A DNA stretch of 64,000 nucleotides, from positions 1-64,000 of the forward strand of contig JAEDFU010000003.1 of NCBI GenBank assembly GCA_016297915.1. The letters are read 5' to 3'. How positions within the stretch are numbered: position 1 is the stretch's first letter; every line of letters starts with the position of its first letter. The DNA is from Clostridia bacterium. GTDB taxonomy: Bacteria; Bacillota; Clostridia; Christensenellales; UBA1242. The translations under genes and the position numbers were made by a program. Below are positions 26,455 through 34,496 of this stretch, one piece after another. The notes below the pieces were generated by a model that saw nothing but the letters and a program-made list of their open reading frames with translations, was not told the DNA's origin and did not search any database.

Positions 26455-27366
26455 ATGCAAAAAACAAGAAAATCAAAGTTCTTAGCAATAATTGCAGCAA
26501 TAACATTGTGTTTACCACTCGCACTTCTATTGACGGCATGTGGAGGGACAAAGAAACAAGTAAATACAAATTCAAAAGAAATGTATGCACTATCAGCCAT
26601 TTCAAGTGCAATTTATCTACAACATGAACAAAACAGCGTTGTAAAAAGTATGAAAGCAGTAAACCTTGCACAAACACAAACAGAAAAGCCTGCAAGTATT
26701 ACTGATGAAGACCTAGCTGGGACAGAAAGTTGCCTAACAATGTTTGGAGATGTTATAAAAAACAATGGTTATACTCAAACAGTTGAAAAAAATACAGATT
26801 CTTCAGAAGAGCTTAAAAAATACAATTTTGTTATGACAATCTCTATCCCAAACTTATCAAACATAGGCGTATATAAACTTTATTATGATGAAATTGCTAC
26901 AGAAACTCAAGTTGAAATTGAAGATGAGGAAACCGAAACTGAAATTTCAACTACACTGGAAGGCGTTTTAATTGCTAATGAAACCCATTTCAAAGTTGAA
27001 GGCAAAAAAACAATTGAAACCGAAGGCGATAATACAGAGTATTCAATTGAGTTCAAAACTTACTTTGACGAAAACAATTATGTTGTTGTTGAACAAAGTT
27101 CAGAAAATAATGAGCATGAATATGAGTATGAAATCTACAAAAAAGGAGTAAAAGTTCAAAAAATCGAAATTGAATTTGAAAAAGAAAACAATAAAACTGA
27201 ACTTAAATTTGAGCTTGTAAACATAAATTCAGGTATTAAAGAAAAAACTATTTACAAAATTAAGTCAGCAGATAATGAACTTTTTGAAATTTCTTTGAAT
27301 AAAAACGGCGTGATACAAACTTTTCAAGCAAAAATTGTTGAGGGCAAAATAAATTTCATGTTCTAA
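26455..27366 (+). CDS. Lipoprotein, Glu/Thr-rich, unknown
   Basis: 303 residues from ATG 26455, with AGGAG seven nt upstream; a TTG at 26425 is weaker. Clean lipobox LTAC followed by GG. The mature part is acidic with many E-x-E-T-E stretches and alternating beta-type segments. Codon use (GAA, ATT, AAA dominate, few GGC/GAC) is visibly more AT-rich than in neighbours, which might mean recent acquisition. The 200-nt upstream gap has no terminator, so read-through from the ABC operon is possible. Not recognised. Confidence 0.65.
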   Translation: MQKTRKSKFLAIIAAITLCLPLALLLTACGGTKKQVNTNSKEMYALSAISSAIYLQHEQNSVVKSMKAVNLAQTQTEKPASITDEDLAGTESCLTMFGDVIKNNGYTQTVEKNTDSSEELKKYNFVMTISIPNLSNIGVYKLYYDEIATETQVEIEDEETETEISTTLEGVLIANETHFKVEGKKTIETEGDNTEYSIEFKTYFDENNYVVVEQSSENNEHEYEYEIYKKGVKVQKIEIEFEKENNKTELKFELVNINSGIKEKTIYKIKSADNELFEISLNKNGVIQTFQAKIVEGKINFMF

Positions 27367-27409
27367 AACAATTACATTTTAATAAAATTTTATAATTTTT
27401 ATTATAATA

Positions 27410-27470
27410 AATACTCCTGGTAGCTGAAGTGCACCCTGCGTGGTTCACTTCAGCTACTAGGAGTATTTTT
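27410..27470. terminator. Long bidirectional terminator
   Basis: A 20-plus-bp stem (ATACTCCT.GTAGCTGAAGTG with its complement, one internal mismatch), a ~13-nt loop and TTTTTT. It separates the lipoprotein gene from the converging arsR gene. Confidence 0.95.
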
Positions 27471-27490
27471 TGGTGAATAGCTTTTTTTAA

Positions 27491-27844
27491 TTAGTAGTGG
27501 CTTTTGATTTTTTCTAGATAAAAATCCACTCCGTTTATCATTATATTATTAATGAATTTGTTTGTAGCCTTGTAAAATATGTATTTATTGCGTCTAGTCG
27601 TTGTGACAGCACCGTTGGACTTGAGGATTTTGAGTTGGTGGCTAAGAGTTGTTTGATTGATGTCAAGAAGTTTGGACAAATCATTAACACACATTTCGCA
27701 TGTGAGTAGAGATATAAGTATCTTTAGTCTAGTGCTATCCGAAAATACACTATAAAAGCCAGATAAATTTGAGCATATTTGATCACTAGGTATGCTCTCT
27801 TTGATAAGTGTTTGAGTGGATTTTTCCAAAAATACTGGTTGCAT
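27491..27844 (-). CDS. ArsR/SmtB-family transcription regulator
   Basis: 117 residues with the winged-helix core FSDSTRLKILISLL, then LLDINQTTLSHQLKILKSNGAV as recognition helix and wing. In the ArsR metal motif ELCVCDL the first Cys is kept (E-M-C52-V-N-D-L) but the second is Asn54; C49 and C24 are further candidate thiol ligands. It is therefore likely a metal(loid) or thiol sensor with a changed site. It is divergent from a gene for a Cys-rich peptide, with two inverted repeats between them. The start has AAGGAG in front. Confidence 0.85.
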   Translation of the reverse strand: MQPVFLEKSTQTLIKESIPSDQICSNLSGFYSVFSDSTRLKILISLLTCEMCVNDLSKLLDINQTTLSHQLKILKSNGAVTTTRRNKYIFYKATNKFINNIMINGVDFYLEKIKSHY

Positions 27845-27878
27845 GGGGATTCTCCTTTTTACAAACTATAGTGGATTT

Positions 27879-27899
27879 GAAATATGTCTTACAGATATT
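27879..27899. promoter_or_regulatory. Inverted repeat, possible ArsR-type operator 1
   Basis: AAATAT - 9 nt - ATATTT between the divergent genes, close to the arsR start. Position and symmetry fit an operator. Confidence 0.4.
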
Positions 27900-27913
27900 T
27901 TAGCAATTTTATT

Positions 27914-27929
27914 TTATTTTCGAAAATAA
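27914..27929. promoter_or_regulatory. Perfect 16-nt palindrome, possible ArsR-type operator 2
   Basis: TTATTTTCGAAAATAA, located where the -35 of the rightward promoter would be (a CATAAT follows near 27951). Confidence 0.45.
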
Positions 27930-27989
27930 GCACAAAATAATTTTTTGTAGCATAATAACTAAAAAGAGAATATTTTGGGGGAAATGTAT

Positions 27990-28214
27990 ATGAGCAATGA
28001 TATACTACTTATTTTGTTACTGTCTATCCTGTCTAGCCCAACTGACGAAAATGGAGAGGTCGAATATGCAAGCAATACAAACTTTTTGTTGCTACTTCTA
28101 CTTGTGCTCAATAGTAGTCGAACACTAGATAATCTATGTAACTACGGAACTTGCTATCCAAATAGTTGCAATAGGTGTAATGGCGGAAATAATATAATTT
28201 CTTTGTTTAACTAA
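27990..28214 (+). CDS. Small hydrophobic peptide with Cys-rich tail
   Basis: 74 residues from ATG 27990 (GGGGGA seven nt upstream; earlier TTG/ATG codons sit on the ribosome site). Two hydrophobic stretches, LLILLLSILSS (about 5-15) and FLLLLLLVL (about 31-40), are followed by CNYGTCYPNSCNRCNGG, four cysteines in 14 residues. This looks like a membrane peptide with a metal- or thiol-binding tail. The divergent ArsR regulator supports a metal-linked role, but that is inference. Confidence 0.6.
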   Translation: MSNDILLILLLSILSSPTDENGEVEYASNTNFLLLLLLVLNSSRTLDNLCNYGTCYPNSCNRCNGGNNIISLFN

Positions 28215-28217
28215 AAA

Positions 28218-28241
28218 TTGTGTCAAAAAGTTTGTGACACA
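28218..28241. terminator. Hairpin after the Cys-rich peptide gene
   Basis: TGTGTCA - 9 nt - TGACACA. There is no T run on the plus strand; on the minus strand it is followed by ATTTTT, so it could stop leftward transcripts. Confidence 0.4.
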
Positions 28242-28249
28242 CATAGTAT

Positions 28250-28440
28250 GAAGTGTATAGGCAGTAAACCAAATGAAATATTGAATTCCCTAATAAGTAA
28301 GCCTATACCTTTCCCTTAAACACAACCAATCAGCAAATACCTCAAGCCGTATGGATGTGGGAAATAGGATTTTTACAAAAGACAAAGATTGGTTGTTGTA
28401 TCATAAAAAAGCAAGCAAAGCAAATTTGCTTGCTTTTTAC
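28250..28440 (+). ncRNA. Candidate structured RNA: two long-range stems plus terminator
   Basis: Domain 1: GTATAGGC (about 28256) pairs perfectly with GCCTATAC (about 28303), enclosing ~40 nt. Domain 2: ACAACCAATC (about 28322) pairs perfectly with GATTGGTTGT (about 28387), enclosing ~55 nt with further G-rich pieces. A terminator hairpin (AAAGCAAGC / GCTTGCTTT, T run) closes it at 28405-28438. No ORF. It may be a free-standing sRNA, a 6S-like RNA, or a riboswitch with an expression platform for the 28519 gene. I could not match it to 6S, SRP, tmRNA, RNase P or a common riboswitch. Confidence 0.5.
28405..28438 (+). terminator. Rho-independent terminator of the candidate RNA
   Basis: AAAGCAAGC and GCTTGCTTT around an 11-nt loop, then T run. 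An alternative pairing AAGCAA/TTGCTT is possible. Confidence 0.75.
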
Positions 28441-28518
28441 TTTATTTGGAAAGGCGCAACTTACATAATTAAACAAATTTCGAGCAAAATAAACTAAATA
28501 AACATGGGAGGTAAAATT

Positions 28519-28947
28519 ATGGACGCAAATCTAAAAAAAGTACTACTCATTGTTATTTACTACTCACTTATTGCCGTAATGGTTGCTTTTGAAGTATTCT
28601 TTATGATAACACTTGCAAATGCAAGCATGGCTACATGGGAAAAGGTTGCTTACTTTATCCTAGCAGGACTTCTTGTAGGTGTAGTGGTTTATGATATAAT
28701 TTGTACTTGTATGCAAACTCAAAAATACATATCCGGATTTATCCTATATGTAGTTACTGCATGTGTTGCGATTTTGAGTTTGATTGTAATGGCATTAAAT
28801 TCTGCCAACGGTAGACTACTAATTGACATTAGCGAGAGATTCTTTAGAATAATTTTATTTAGTTATCTTATTAATGCTTTTGCTGTTCTTATCTACTGTA
28901 CTGGCGAAAAGCTTATCATCAACGCTACAAATAGAGCAAAAAAATAA
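28519..28947 (+). CDS. Four-helix membrane protein, unknown
   Basis: 142 residues from ATG 28519, with GGGAGG seven nt upstream; the in-frame ATG at 28504 includes the ribosome site. Four membrane helices (about 8-30, 40-62, 72-95, 107-132) with short loops and a basic C-terminus (NRAKK). The CTCMQTQKYISG loop holds two cysteines. Not recognised. It lies 80 nt after the terminator of the candidate structured RNA and has its own terminator. Confidence 0.65.
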   Translation: MDANLKKVLLIVIYYSLIAVMVAFEVFFMITLANASMATWEKVAYFILAGLLVGVVVYDIICTCMQTQKYISGFILYVVTACVAILSLIVMALNSANGRLLIDISERFFRIILFSYLINAFAVLIYCTGEKLIINATNRAKK

Positions 28948-28992
28948 GTTCAATCAAGAGTCTAAGACAAAAAATTTTGTATAATTTTTTGG

Positions 28993-29034
28993 CTAAAAAA
29001 TCATACCATACTGATTTGGTGTGATTTTTTTTGT
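28993..29034 (+). terminator. Rho-independent terminator
   Basis: ATCATACCA pairs with TGGTGTGAT (one G-U) between A and T runs. Confidence 0.85.
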
Positions 29035-29061
29035 AACCTAAACTTAGGAATTTTTCATATA

Positions 29062-29234
29062 ATATATTCTGTTTGCACTAGTCTCGAAATCAACGACAAT
29101 GTGGTTAACTTGGATGACTTGACTTTTGAAGTCGAGGCAGGAAAATATATATTATCGAGTATTCATTATATCCTGAATATGATAGACGATACTATGTAGT
29201 TTTTCAAATTAAAATTCAAATATTCTCCAATTAA
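29062..29234 (+). pseudogene. Possible frameshifted gene relic
   Basis: One frame reads EINDNVVNLDDLTFEVEAGK and stops at 29197-29199. The +2 frame from about 29145 continues as IIEYSLYPEYDRRYYVVF, with codon use like real genes here. The switch point is an AT-dinucleotide run (ATATATATTAT), a likely slippage site. No start codon or ribosome site is visible. Homology was not identified, so this may be chance. Confidence 0.3.
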
Positions 29235-29253
29235 TTTGGGGAATATTTTTTTA
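29214..29253 (+). terminator. Rho-independent terminator
   Basis: AAATATTCTCC pairs with GGGGAATATTT (G-U included), followed by a T run. Confidence 0.75.
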
Positions 29254-29258
29254 ATTTC

Positions 29259-29287
29259 TTTACAAAAAAGCATTATTAAGATATACT
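29259..29287 (+). promoter_or_regulatory. Promoter of the MetRS gene
   Basis: TTTACA (29259-29264), 17-nt spacer, TATACT (29282-29287). A second candidate, TTGACT-17-TACAAA, lies near 29363-29391. The ~140-nt leader shows no T-box consensus. Confidence 0.6.
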
Positions 29288-29433
29288 CTAGTATATTAAT
29301 ATCCAAAAAACAAAGTAAGCTAAAAATTTTTATTTTGCGTATTAAAAATTTGTGTTAGGGATTTGACTTCAAAGTTAATTTACAATACAAACTAAAAAAC
29401 ATAACTGAATGTAAAAATCAGGAGAGATTTGAT

Positions 29434-31449
29434 ATGAAAGACTTTGGCGACGAAAGACTCAAGAGAATGATTGAAAATAGACCCCATGCTCCTAAGCGAG
29501 CAATAATCACTGGCGGTATGCCATATGGCAACAAGGATTTGCACTATGGACATGTGCTTGGCATGTTTTTGTATGCAGACTTTATGGCTAGATTTTTGCG
29601 TGACCGTATTGGTAAGGACAATGTAATATTTGTATCAGGTACAGATTGTTACGGCTCGCCATCGCTTGAGACTTATCGAAAAAAATGTGAAGAAGGCTAC
29701 ACTGGAACTATCCAGGATATGGTTGGCGAGTTTCATGCTAGACACAAGCAAGACCTCAAAAAATTTGATATCTCTCTTAACTTTTTTGGTGCAAGTGGTG
29801 TAGGTGATGCAGTGCCATTCCACAATGAGACAAGTGCCGAGTTTTTTGAGAAGTTATATCAATTTGGCTATCTCAAAAAGATGTCAACATTGCAGTTCTA
29901 TGACGAAGAAAAAAATACATTCCTAAACGGCAGACAAGTTCTTGGCAAATGCCCATATGAGGGTTGCACTAGCGAAAAAGGTTACGCCGATGAGTGTGAT
30001 TTGGGTCATCAATATATGCCTCAGGAACTAATAGACCCTATAAGCACTTTGAGTGGCAAAAAACCAGTACTCAGAGAGATTACTAATTGGTACTTTGATA
30101 TGCCAAGATGTTTGCCAATTTTGACCGAATGGCTAGACAAAATGGAAAAGACCGAACTTAGACCATTTGTTGTCAAAGAACTAAGAGAGTTTTTGAAAAA
30201 ACCAGAAATCTACATCAAAAAAGACCAAATGGATAAGTTTGAGGATGTAAGATTTTTGCTCCCAACTTTTGAGATGAGAGAGGAAAAGAGCAAGGCAAGT
30301 TTTGTGCTTGTATTTAATAAACTCGAAGATAGAGAGTGTGCTTGCGAAATACTTAGTGACAATGGCATTAGATATCGAAACGGCAAGACTGTAACTCCAT
30401 TTAGACTAAGTGGAAACATCGAATGGGGTGTTCCTGTTCCCGAAAAAGACGGACTCAAAGATTTGACATTTTATTGTTGGCCAGAGAGTCTTTGGGCACC
30501 AATAAGCTTTACTAAGACATATCTATCCAAACACCCAGAGCAAGGCAACTGGAAGGACTGGTGGTGCAGTGCAGATAGCAATATCTATCAAATATTGGGT
30601 GAGGACAATATGTACTTTTATGGCCCAGTTCAACACGCTATGTGGCTCTGCACACAAGGTGAACATCCGTCGTTAGATATTCCTCAGGGTGATTTGCAAA
30701 TGTCGCACTTAATAGTAAATAAACACTCACTGTTTATGGGCAACAAGGCAAGCAGTTCAGGAAATATCAAACCACCTAAGCCAGACGATTTACTCAAGTA
30801 CTATACAGTAGAACAATTGAGAATGCATTTCTTGGGTTTAAGTATCGGAAATACATCATCTTCGTTCATGCCAAAAGCGTTTGACCCTGATGCCAAACCT
30901 GAGGATGTTGATCCAGTAACCAAGGACGGATTCTTGCTATCTAATGTGTATAATAGAGTACTAAGAACATTATTCTATACTTGGCAGTCAAGATTTGACG
31001 GAGTTGTTCCAGTAAGACCTATTAGTGAGGATATACTCAAATCTGCAACAATGACAATCCTTAAGTACGAAAAACTAATGTTTGACAACAAGTTCCATAT
31101 GGTTATGTACGAACTAGACAATTATATTAGAGGCATTAATAAGTATTGGGTAGCAAATATCAAGAGTTGTGAAAATGATGATGACAAGCTAGCTCAGCTT
31201 ATAGCAGATACTTTGCATATGTGCAAGGTTGCAATGGTTTTGCTACATCCAGTAACTCCTACAAATATCGAAAAATTAAAAGCCGACCTCAAGCTTTCTG
31301 ACGATGTCTTTGACTGGAATACAATCAATGAGCCAATTTATAACTTTGTGGAAAACAAGGATTGTTACAAGCCTAAGTTCATTGAGCCAAAGTATGATTT
31401 CTTTGCTAGACACGAAAGCCAGTTTGAAACTGCAAACAAACAAGATTAA
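29434..31449 (+). CDS. metG: Methionyl-tRNA synthetase, divergent form
   Basis: 671 residues. The class I core has ITGGMPYGNKDLHYGHVLG with HYGH at 37-40, FVSGTDCYGSP, and a zinc knuckle of MetRS type (CPYEGC ... CDLGHQYMPQELIDP). The KMSKS loop is degenerate: MGNKASSSGN near 435-441, with the two key lysines not placed as usual. There is an insertion near 250-330 containing KKPEIYIKKDQMDKF. No C-terminal tRNA-binding EMAP domain is seen. It may be the sole MetRS or a paralogue. GGAGAG ribosome site; monocistronic with two terminators. Confidence 0.8.
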   Translation: MKDFGDERLKRMIENRPHAPKRAIITGGMPYGNKDLHYGHVLGMFLYADFMARFLRDRIGKDNVIFVSGTDCYGSPSLETYRKKCEEGYTGTIQDMVGEFHARHKQDLKKFDISLNFFGASGVGDAVPFHNETSAEFFEKLYQFGYLKKMSTLQFYDEEKNTFLNGRQVLGKCPYEGCTSEKGYADECDLGHQYMPQELIDPISTLSGKKPVLREITNWYFDMPRCLPILTEWLDKMEKTELRPFVVKELREFLKKPEIYIKKDQMDKFEDVRFLLPTFEMREEKSKASFVLVFNKLEDRECACEILSDNGIRYRNGKTVTPFRLSGNIEWGVPVPEKDGLKDLTFYCWPESLWAPISFTKTYLSKHPEQGNWKDWWCSADSNIYQILGEDNMYFYGPVQHAMWLCTQGEHPSLDIPQGDLQMSHLIVNKHSLFMGNKASSSGNIKPPKPDDLLKYYTVEQLRMHFLGLSIGNTSSSFMPKAFDPDAKPEDVDPVTKDGFLLSNVYNRVLRTLFYTWQSRFDGVVPVRPISEDILKSATMTILKYEKLMFDNKFHMVMYELDNYIRGINKYWVANIKSCENDDDKLAQLIADTLHMCKVAMVLLHPVTPTNIEKLKADLKLSDDVFDWNTINEPIYNFVENKDCYKPKFIEPKYDFFARHESQFETANKQD

Positions 31450-31471
31450 ACACAAGTCTATGTGTATGCAG

Positions 31472-31503
31472 AAAAACAAAGCAAAATATTGCTTTGTTTT
31501 TTA
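31472..31503 (+). terminator. Rho-independent terminator 1 of metG
   Basis: AACAAAGCAA - AATA - TTGCTTTGTT, then T run. Confidence 0.85.
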
Positions 31504-31505
31504 TG

Positions 31506-31538
31506 TAAAAAGCGACTAAAAATTAGTCGCTTTTTGTA
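31506..31538. terminator. Bidirectional terminator between metG and the yhhN-like gene
   Basis: AAAAGCGACTAA - AAA - TTAGTCGCTTTT, with A and T runs. Similar in sequence to the hairpin at 44036. Confidence 0.9.
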
Positions 31539-31586
31539 TTTTTGTACAAAACTCTTGTAAGCGTTGGCTTAAAAGTTTCTATTGCA

Positions 31587-32297
31587 TTAAATAACCATAA
31601 TTACTGCAAGTAACACAATTTGGGCTGCATAGTAGAGTGCATGATTGACAACAATCAATGGTTTGCTATCTAGTTTGCCTCCAAAGTACTGCATGGATAG
31701 TACAATGTCACTAAGTATAAATAGTAGCATTCCAACAAATGTTAGCCATAGTCCGCCATTTGCAATTGCAAGCACTAGAGTGAATACAGTCATAAATGTA
31801 AGAACAAATGAGTAGGCAATTGTTTGCCACAAAAAGTTGCCAAATTCAAGTTTCATTTTTTTGCTTACAAACATGATTGTAACTGTAAGAACTGCTCCGC
31901 ATCCAAGGGATACAAGTATAGGCATAAGCAAATCGCAATTCATATTGATAGCATGCATGCTAAATGCAGAGAAGTACGCAAGATGTCCAAGTCCAAAACT
32001 CAACATCCCAGCGTTTAGATAGTATTTGTCATTGCCTGGATAAACAACCTTAAGGTCAAGAAGTATATCTCCAATCATTCCAAGAAGTAGCCCTATTGTC
32101 ACAAAGCTCATAACAGTTCTTGTAGAACTATCTACATATCTAAATCCTATAATCACAATTGCACTTGTCACAAAAGCAAATGATGCAAGAGTCTTGGTAA
32201 GAACTCCGCCAAGTCCTCCAAATTTGGCTCTAATTACAATAAATAACATTGCCAAAAGTGCACAAACAACTAGCAAAATTATTTGATAAGTTTCCAT
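31587..32297 (-). CDS. YhhN/TMEM86-family membrane protein (lysoplasmalogenase-like)
   Basis: 236 residues and about eight membrane helices. The family pattern is visible: GLLLGMIGDILLDLK (acidic pair inside a helix), then a G-H pair in GLGHLAYFSAF and SDIVLSMQYF near the end. Members hydrolyse lysoplasmalogens in animals; the bacterial role is not well defined. GAGG precedes the ATG. It has its own promoter (TTAGAC-18-TATAAT, minus strand) in the 83-nt gap after uppP. Confidence 0.75.
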   Translation of the reverse strand: METYQIILLVVCALLAMLFIVIRAKFGGLGGVLTKTLASFAFVTSAIVIIGFRYVDSSTRTVMSFVTIGLLLGMIGDILLDLKVVYPGNDKYYLNAGMLSFGLGHLAYFSAFSMHAINMNCDLLMPILVSLGCGAVLTVTIMFVSKKMKLEFGNFLWQTIAYSFVLTFMTVFTLVLAIANGGLWLTFVGMLLFILSDIVLSMQYFGGKLDSKPLIVVNHALYYAAQIVLLAVIMVI

Positions 32298-32329
32298 ATA
32301 ACCTCACATGAATTTAATATTTCAACTAA

Positions 32330-32359
32330 ATTATATCACAAGAGGTTATTTAAGTCTAA
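32330..32359 (-). promoter_or_regulatory. Promoter of the yhhN-like gene
   Basis: Minus strand: TTAGAC, 18-nt spacer ending TGA, TATAAT (plus-strand ATTATA at 32330-32335). Confidence 0.6.
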
Positions 32360-32380
32360 CAAATCTACAATCTTTAAGAC

Positions 32381-33175
32381 CTAAAATAATTTAAACCAAA
32401 AACTATTCAAAATAATGAATAACGCCAAAACAAATAAATAAATACTAAAAACCTTGAGCGAATTTTGTCGAACAAAATTTGTCATAACTTTGATACTTGC
32501 AAGTCCTATTACAAAACATATTACAAAGGCTATTAGTACTCCCCAAATGTTTACGCTAGTAATTGTTGCACCGCCAATAATTTCAAGTAGCAAACTGCCA
32601 ATTATAATTGGGATACTGATTAAAAAAGAATATTTTGTATTAATATCTTTGACACCAAGCAATTTTGAAACAGCGATTGTTGTTCCACTACGGCTAATTC
32701 CTGGGATGCAGGCAACACCTTGAGATAATCCTATAACAAATGCTTGAGTGTATGTCATCGGAATATTTGTTATATCGCAAGGAGTGTAAGGTGCGATTTC
32801 TTTTTTGCTAAAGATATCGCTTATCCAAAGTAAAATTCCAGATATTACAAAACAAAGAGAAAGATAACTGCCTCCAAAACTTGATTTGAGGATTGGATGC
32901 AACGCCAAAACCACAAGGCAGGTGGCAATTGTTGTAACTACAATCTTAAGATTGGTCTTACAAAATGGATGACGGATAAGCTTGAATATTTCTTTTCGAT
33001 AATACACAATAACAGCAAGTAGCGTTGCCATGTGCAAGAGAATACTCAATAGGATTACATCGTTTTCGATGCCAAATATTTTGTACAGCAAAACCAAATG
33101 CCCCGAACTGCTCACCGGCAAAAATTCTGTGAGCCCTTGAATTACTCCAAGCAAAATAAGTACAAAAAAACTCAT
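32381..33175 (-). CDS. uppP: Undecaprenyl-diphosphatase (UppP/BacA)
   Basis: 264 residues. Both family motifs are exact: GLTEFLPVSSSGHL (about 14-27) and GLSQGVACIPGISRSGTT (about 152-169), within a multi-helix membrane protein. It dephosphorylates undecaprenyl pyrophosphate to recycle the lipid carrier of peptidoglycan, and raised dosage gives bacitracin tolerance. TAGGAGG ribosome site four nt before the ATG. Normal length. Likely monocistronic, as the downstream gene has its own promoter. Confidence 0.96.
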   Translation of the reverse strand: MSFFVLILLGVIQGLTEFLPVSSSGHLVLLYKIFGIENDVILLSILLHMATLLAVIVYYRKEIFKLIRHPFCKTNLKIVVTTIATCLVVLALHPILKSSFGGSYLSLCFVISGILLWISDIFSKKEIAPYTPCDITNIPMTYTQAFVIGLSQGVACIPGISRSGTTIAVSKLLGVKDINTKYSFLISIPIIIGSLLLEIIGGATITSVNIWGVLIAFVICFVIGLASIKVMTNFVRQNSLKVFSIYLFVLALFIILNSFWFKLF

Positions 33176-33330
33176 AACGCCTCCTACTAAACTTATTTAT
33201 TGTATGACTCAAGATTTGGAATTATTAATAAAAAAATTAGCATAGTGAGGCTTTTGTGCAAGTATTTTTGTCCATAACATAATTAAATAGTTGTTTTGGT
33301 GCTAAATTTGGGCAATTGTGTCAAAAACAG

Positions 33331-33359
33331 TTACAAAAAATATCTTTTTGTGTTACAAT
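33331..33359 (+). promoter_or_regulatory. Promoter of ychF
   Basis: TTACAA (33331-33336), 17-nt spacer, TGTTACAAT (TACAAT at 33354-33359). Confidence 0.55.
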
Positions 33360-33393
33360 ATATCGCAATGAAAAATAAATCTAGGAGATAATT

Positions 33394-34488
33394 ATGAAAG
33401 TAGGAATAGTAGGACTCCCTAATGTAGGAAAAAGTACACTATTTAATGCAATAACAAAAAAGAAAATTCCAAGCGAAAACTATCCATTTTGTACAATAGA
33501 GCCAAATGTGGCAATTGTTGGCGTTCCAGATAGTAGGCTTGATGTTCTTGGCAAAATGTATAATACCAAAAAAATCACCCCAGCAATCTTGGAAGTTGTT
33601 GATATTGCTGGCCTTGTAAAGGGTGCATCCAAGGGTGAGGGGCTTGGCAACAAATTTTTGAGTCACATAAGAGAAGTTGATGCAATAATCCATGTTGTTA
33701 GATGTTTTGAAAACGCCAAGATAATCCATGTTGAGGGTAGTATTGATCCAATTAGAGATGTCGAAGAGATTAATTTGGAATTAATCCTTGCCGACTTGGA
33801 GAGCGTAACCAAGAGACTCGAAAAGTCTCAAAAGTCCTTTCGTAATGGCGACAAAAAATTGCAAGCAGAGTGCGATTTATTAATTAAACTCAAAGACTTG
33901 TTGGAACACGAAAAACCTGTAAGAGCATACAATGCAAACGATGATGAGAGAGAACTTATAAAAAGTTTCTTTTTGATAACAAGCAAACCACAAATTTATT
34001 GTGCAAATATTTCTGAGGTGGGCAATACAAACTCAAACGAGGCAGAGAATGTTGCAAAACTCAAAGCCCTTGCCGAAAAGGAAAATGCTGAGGTTATAGT
34101 TGTATCTGCCAAAATGGAAGAGGAACTATGTGAGCTCGATGATGACGAAAAAGAACTATTCAAAGGTGAACTTGGAATTACAAGTTTTGGTCTTGACAAA
34201 CTTGTTGTTGCTGGATACAAAGCACTTGGTCTTATTAGCTATCTTACAGCAGGTGAACAAGAAGTTAGAGCGTGGACAATTACTAATGGAACGAAAGCTC
34301 CAGGTGCAGCAGGCAAAATCCACACCGACTTTGAAAAAGGCTTTATCAAAGCCGAAGTTATCCCTTACGAAGAACTTGTAGAACTTGGAAGCTATACTCT
34401 TGCCAAGGAAAAGGGGCTTGTAAGAATCGAGGGCAAAGATTATGTTGTCAAAGACGGCGATGTAATGCTATTTAGATTTAATGTATAG
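33394..34488 (+). CDS. ychF: YchF/Ola1 redox- and ribosome-associated ATPase
   Basis: 364 residues, full length. G1 is GLPNVGKST (7-15), G3 is DIAGLVKGASKGEGLGNKFL, and the altered G4 (ANISE instead of NKxD) explains its preference for ATP. C-terminal TGS domain (about 280-362) with TFEKGFIKAEV and YVVKDGDVMLFRFNV. It binds the ribosome and modulates stress responses. TAGGAG ribosome site. The next gene starts 8 nt after its stop. Confidence 0.97.
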   Translation: MKVGIVGLPNVGKSTLFNAITKKKIPSENYPFCTIEPNVAIVGVPDSRLDVLGKMYNTKKITPAILEVVDIAGLVKGASKGEGLGNKFLSHIREVDAIIHVVRCFENAKIIHVEGSIDPIRDVEEINLELILADLESVTKRLEKSQKSFRNGDKKLQAECDLLIKLKDLLEHEKPVRAYNANDDERELIKSFFLITSKPQIYCANISEVGNTNSNEAENVAKLKALAEKENAEVIVVSAKMEEELCELDDDEKELFKGELGITSFGLDKLVVAGYKALGLISYLTAGEQEVRAWTITNGTKAPGAAGKIHTDFEKGFIKAEVIPYEELVELGSYTLAKEKGLVRIEGKDYVVKDGDVMLFRFNV

Positions 34489-34496
34489 GATGCCAT

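Noticed and set aside
29198..29213. A 16-nt match (AGTTTTTCAAATTAAA) to the 5S downstream flank at 544-559
   Set aside because: Low-complexity AT-rich sequence that could recur by chance; no further similarity around it.
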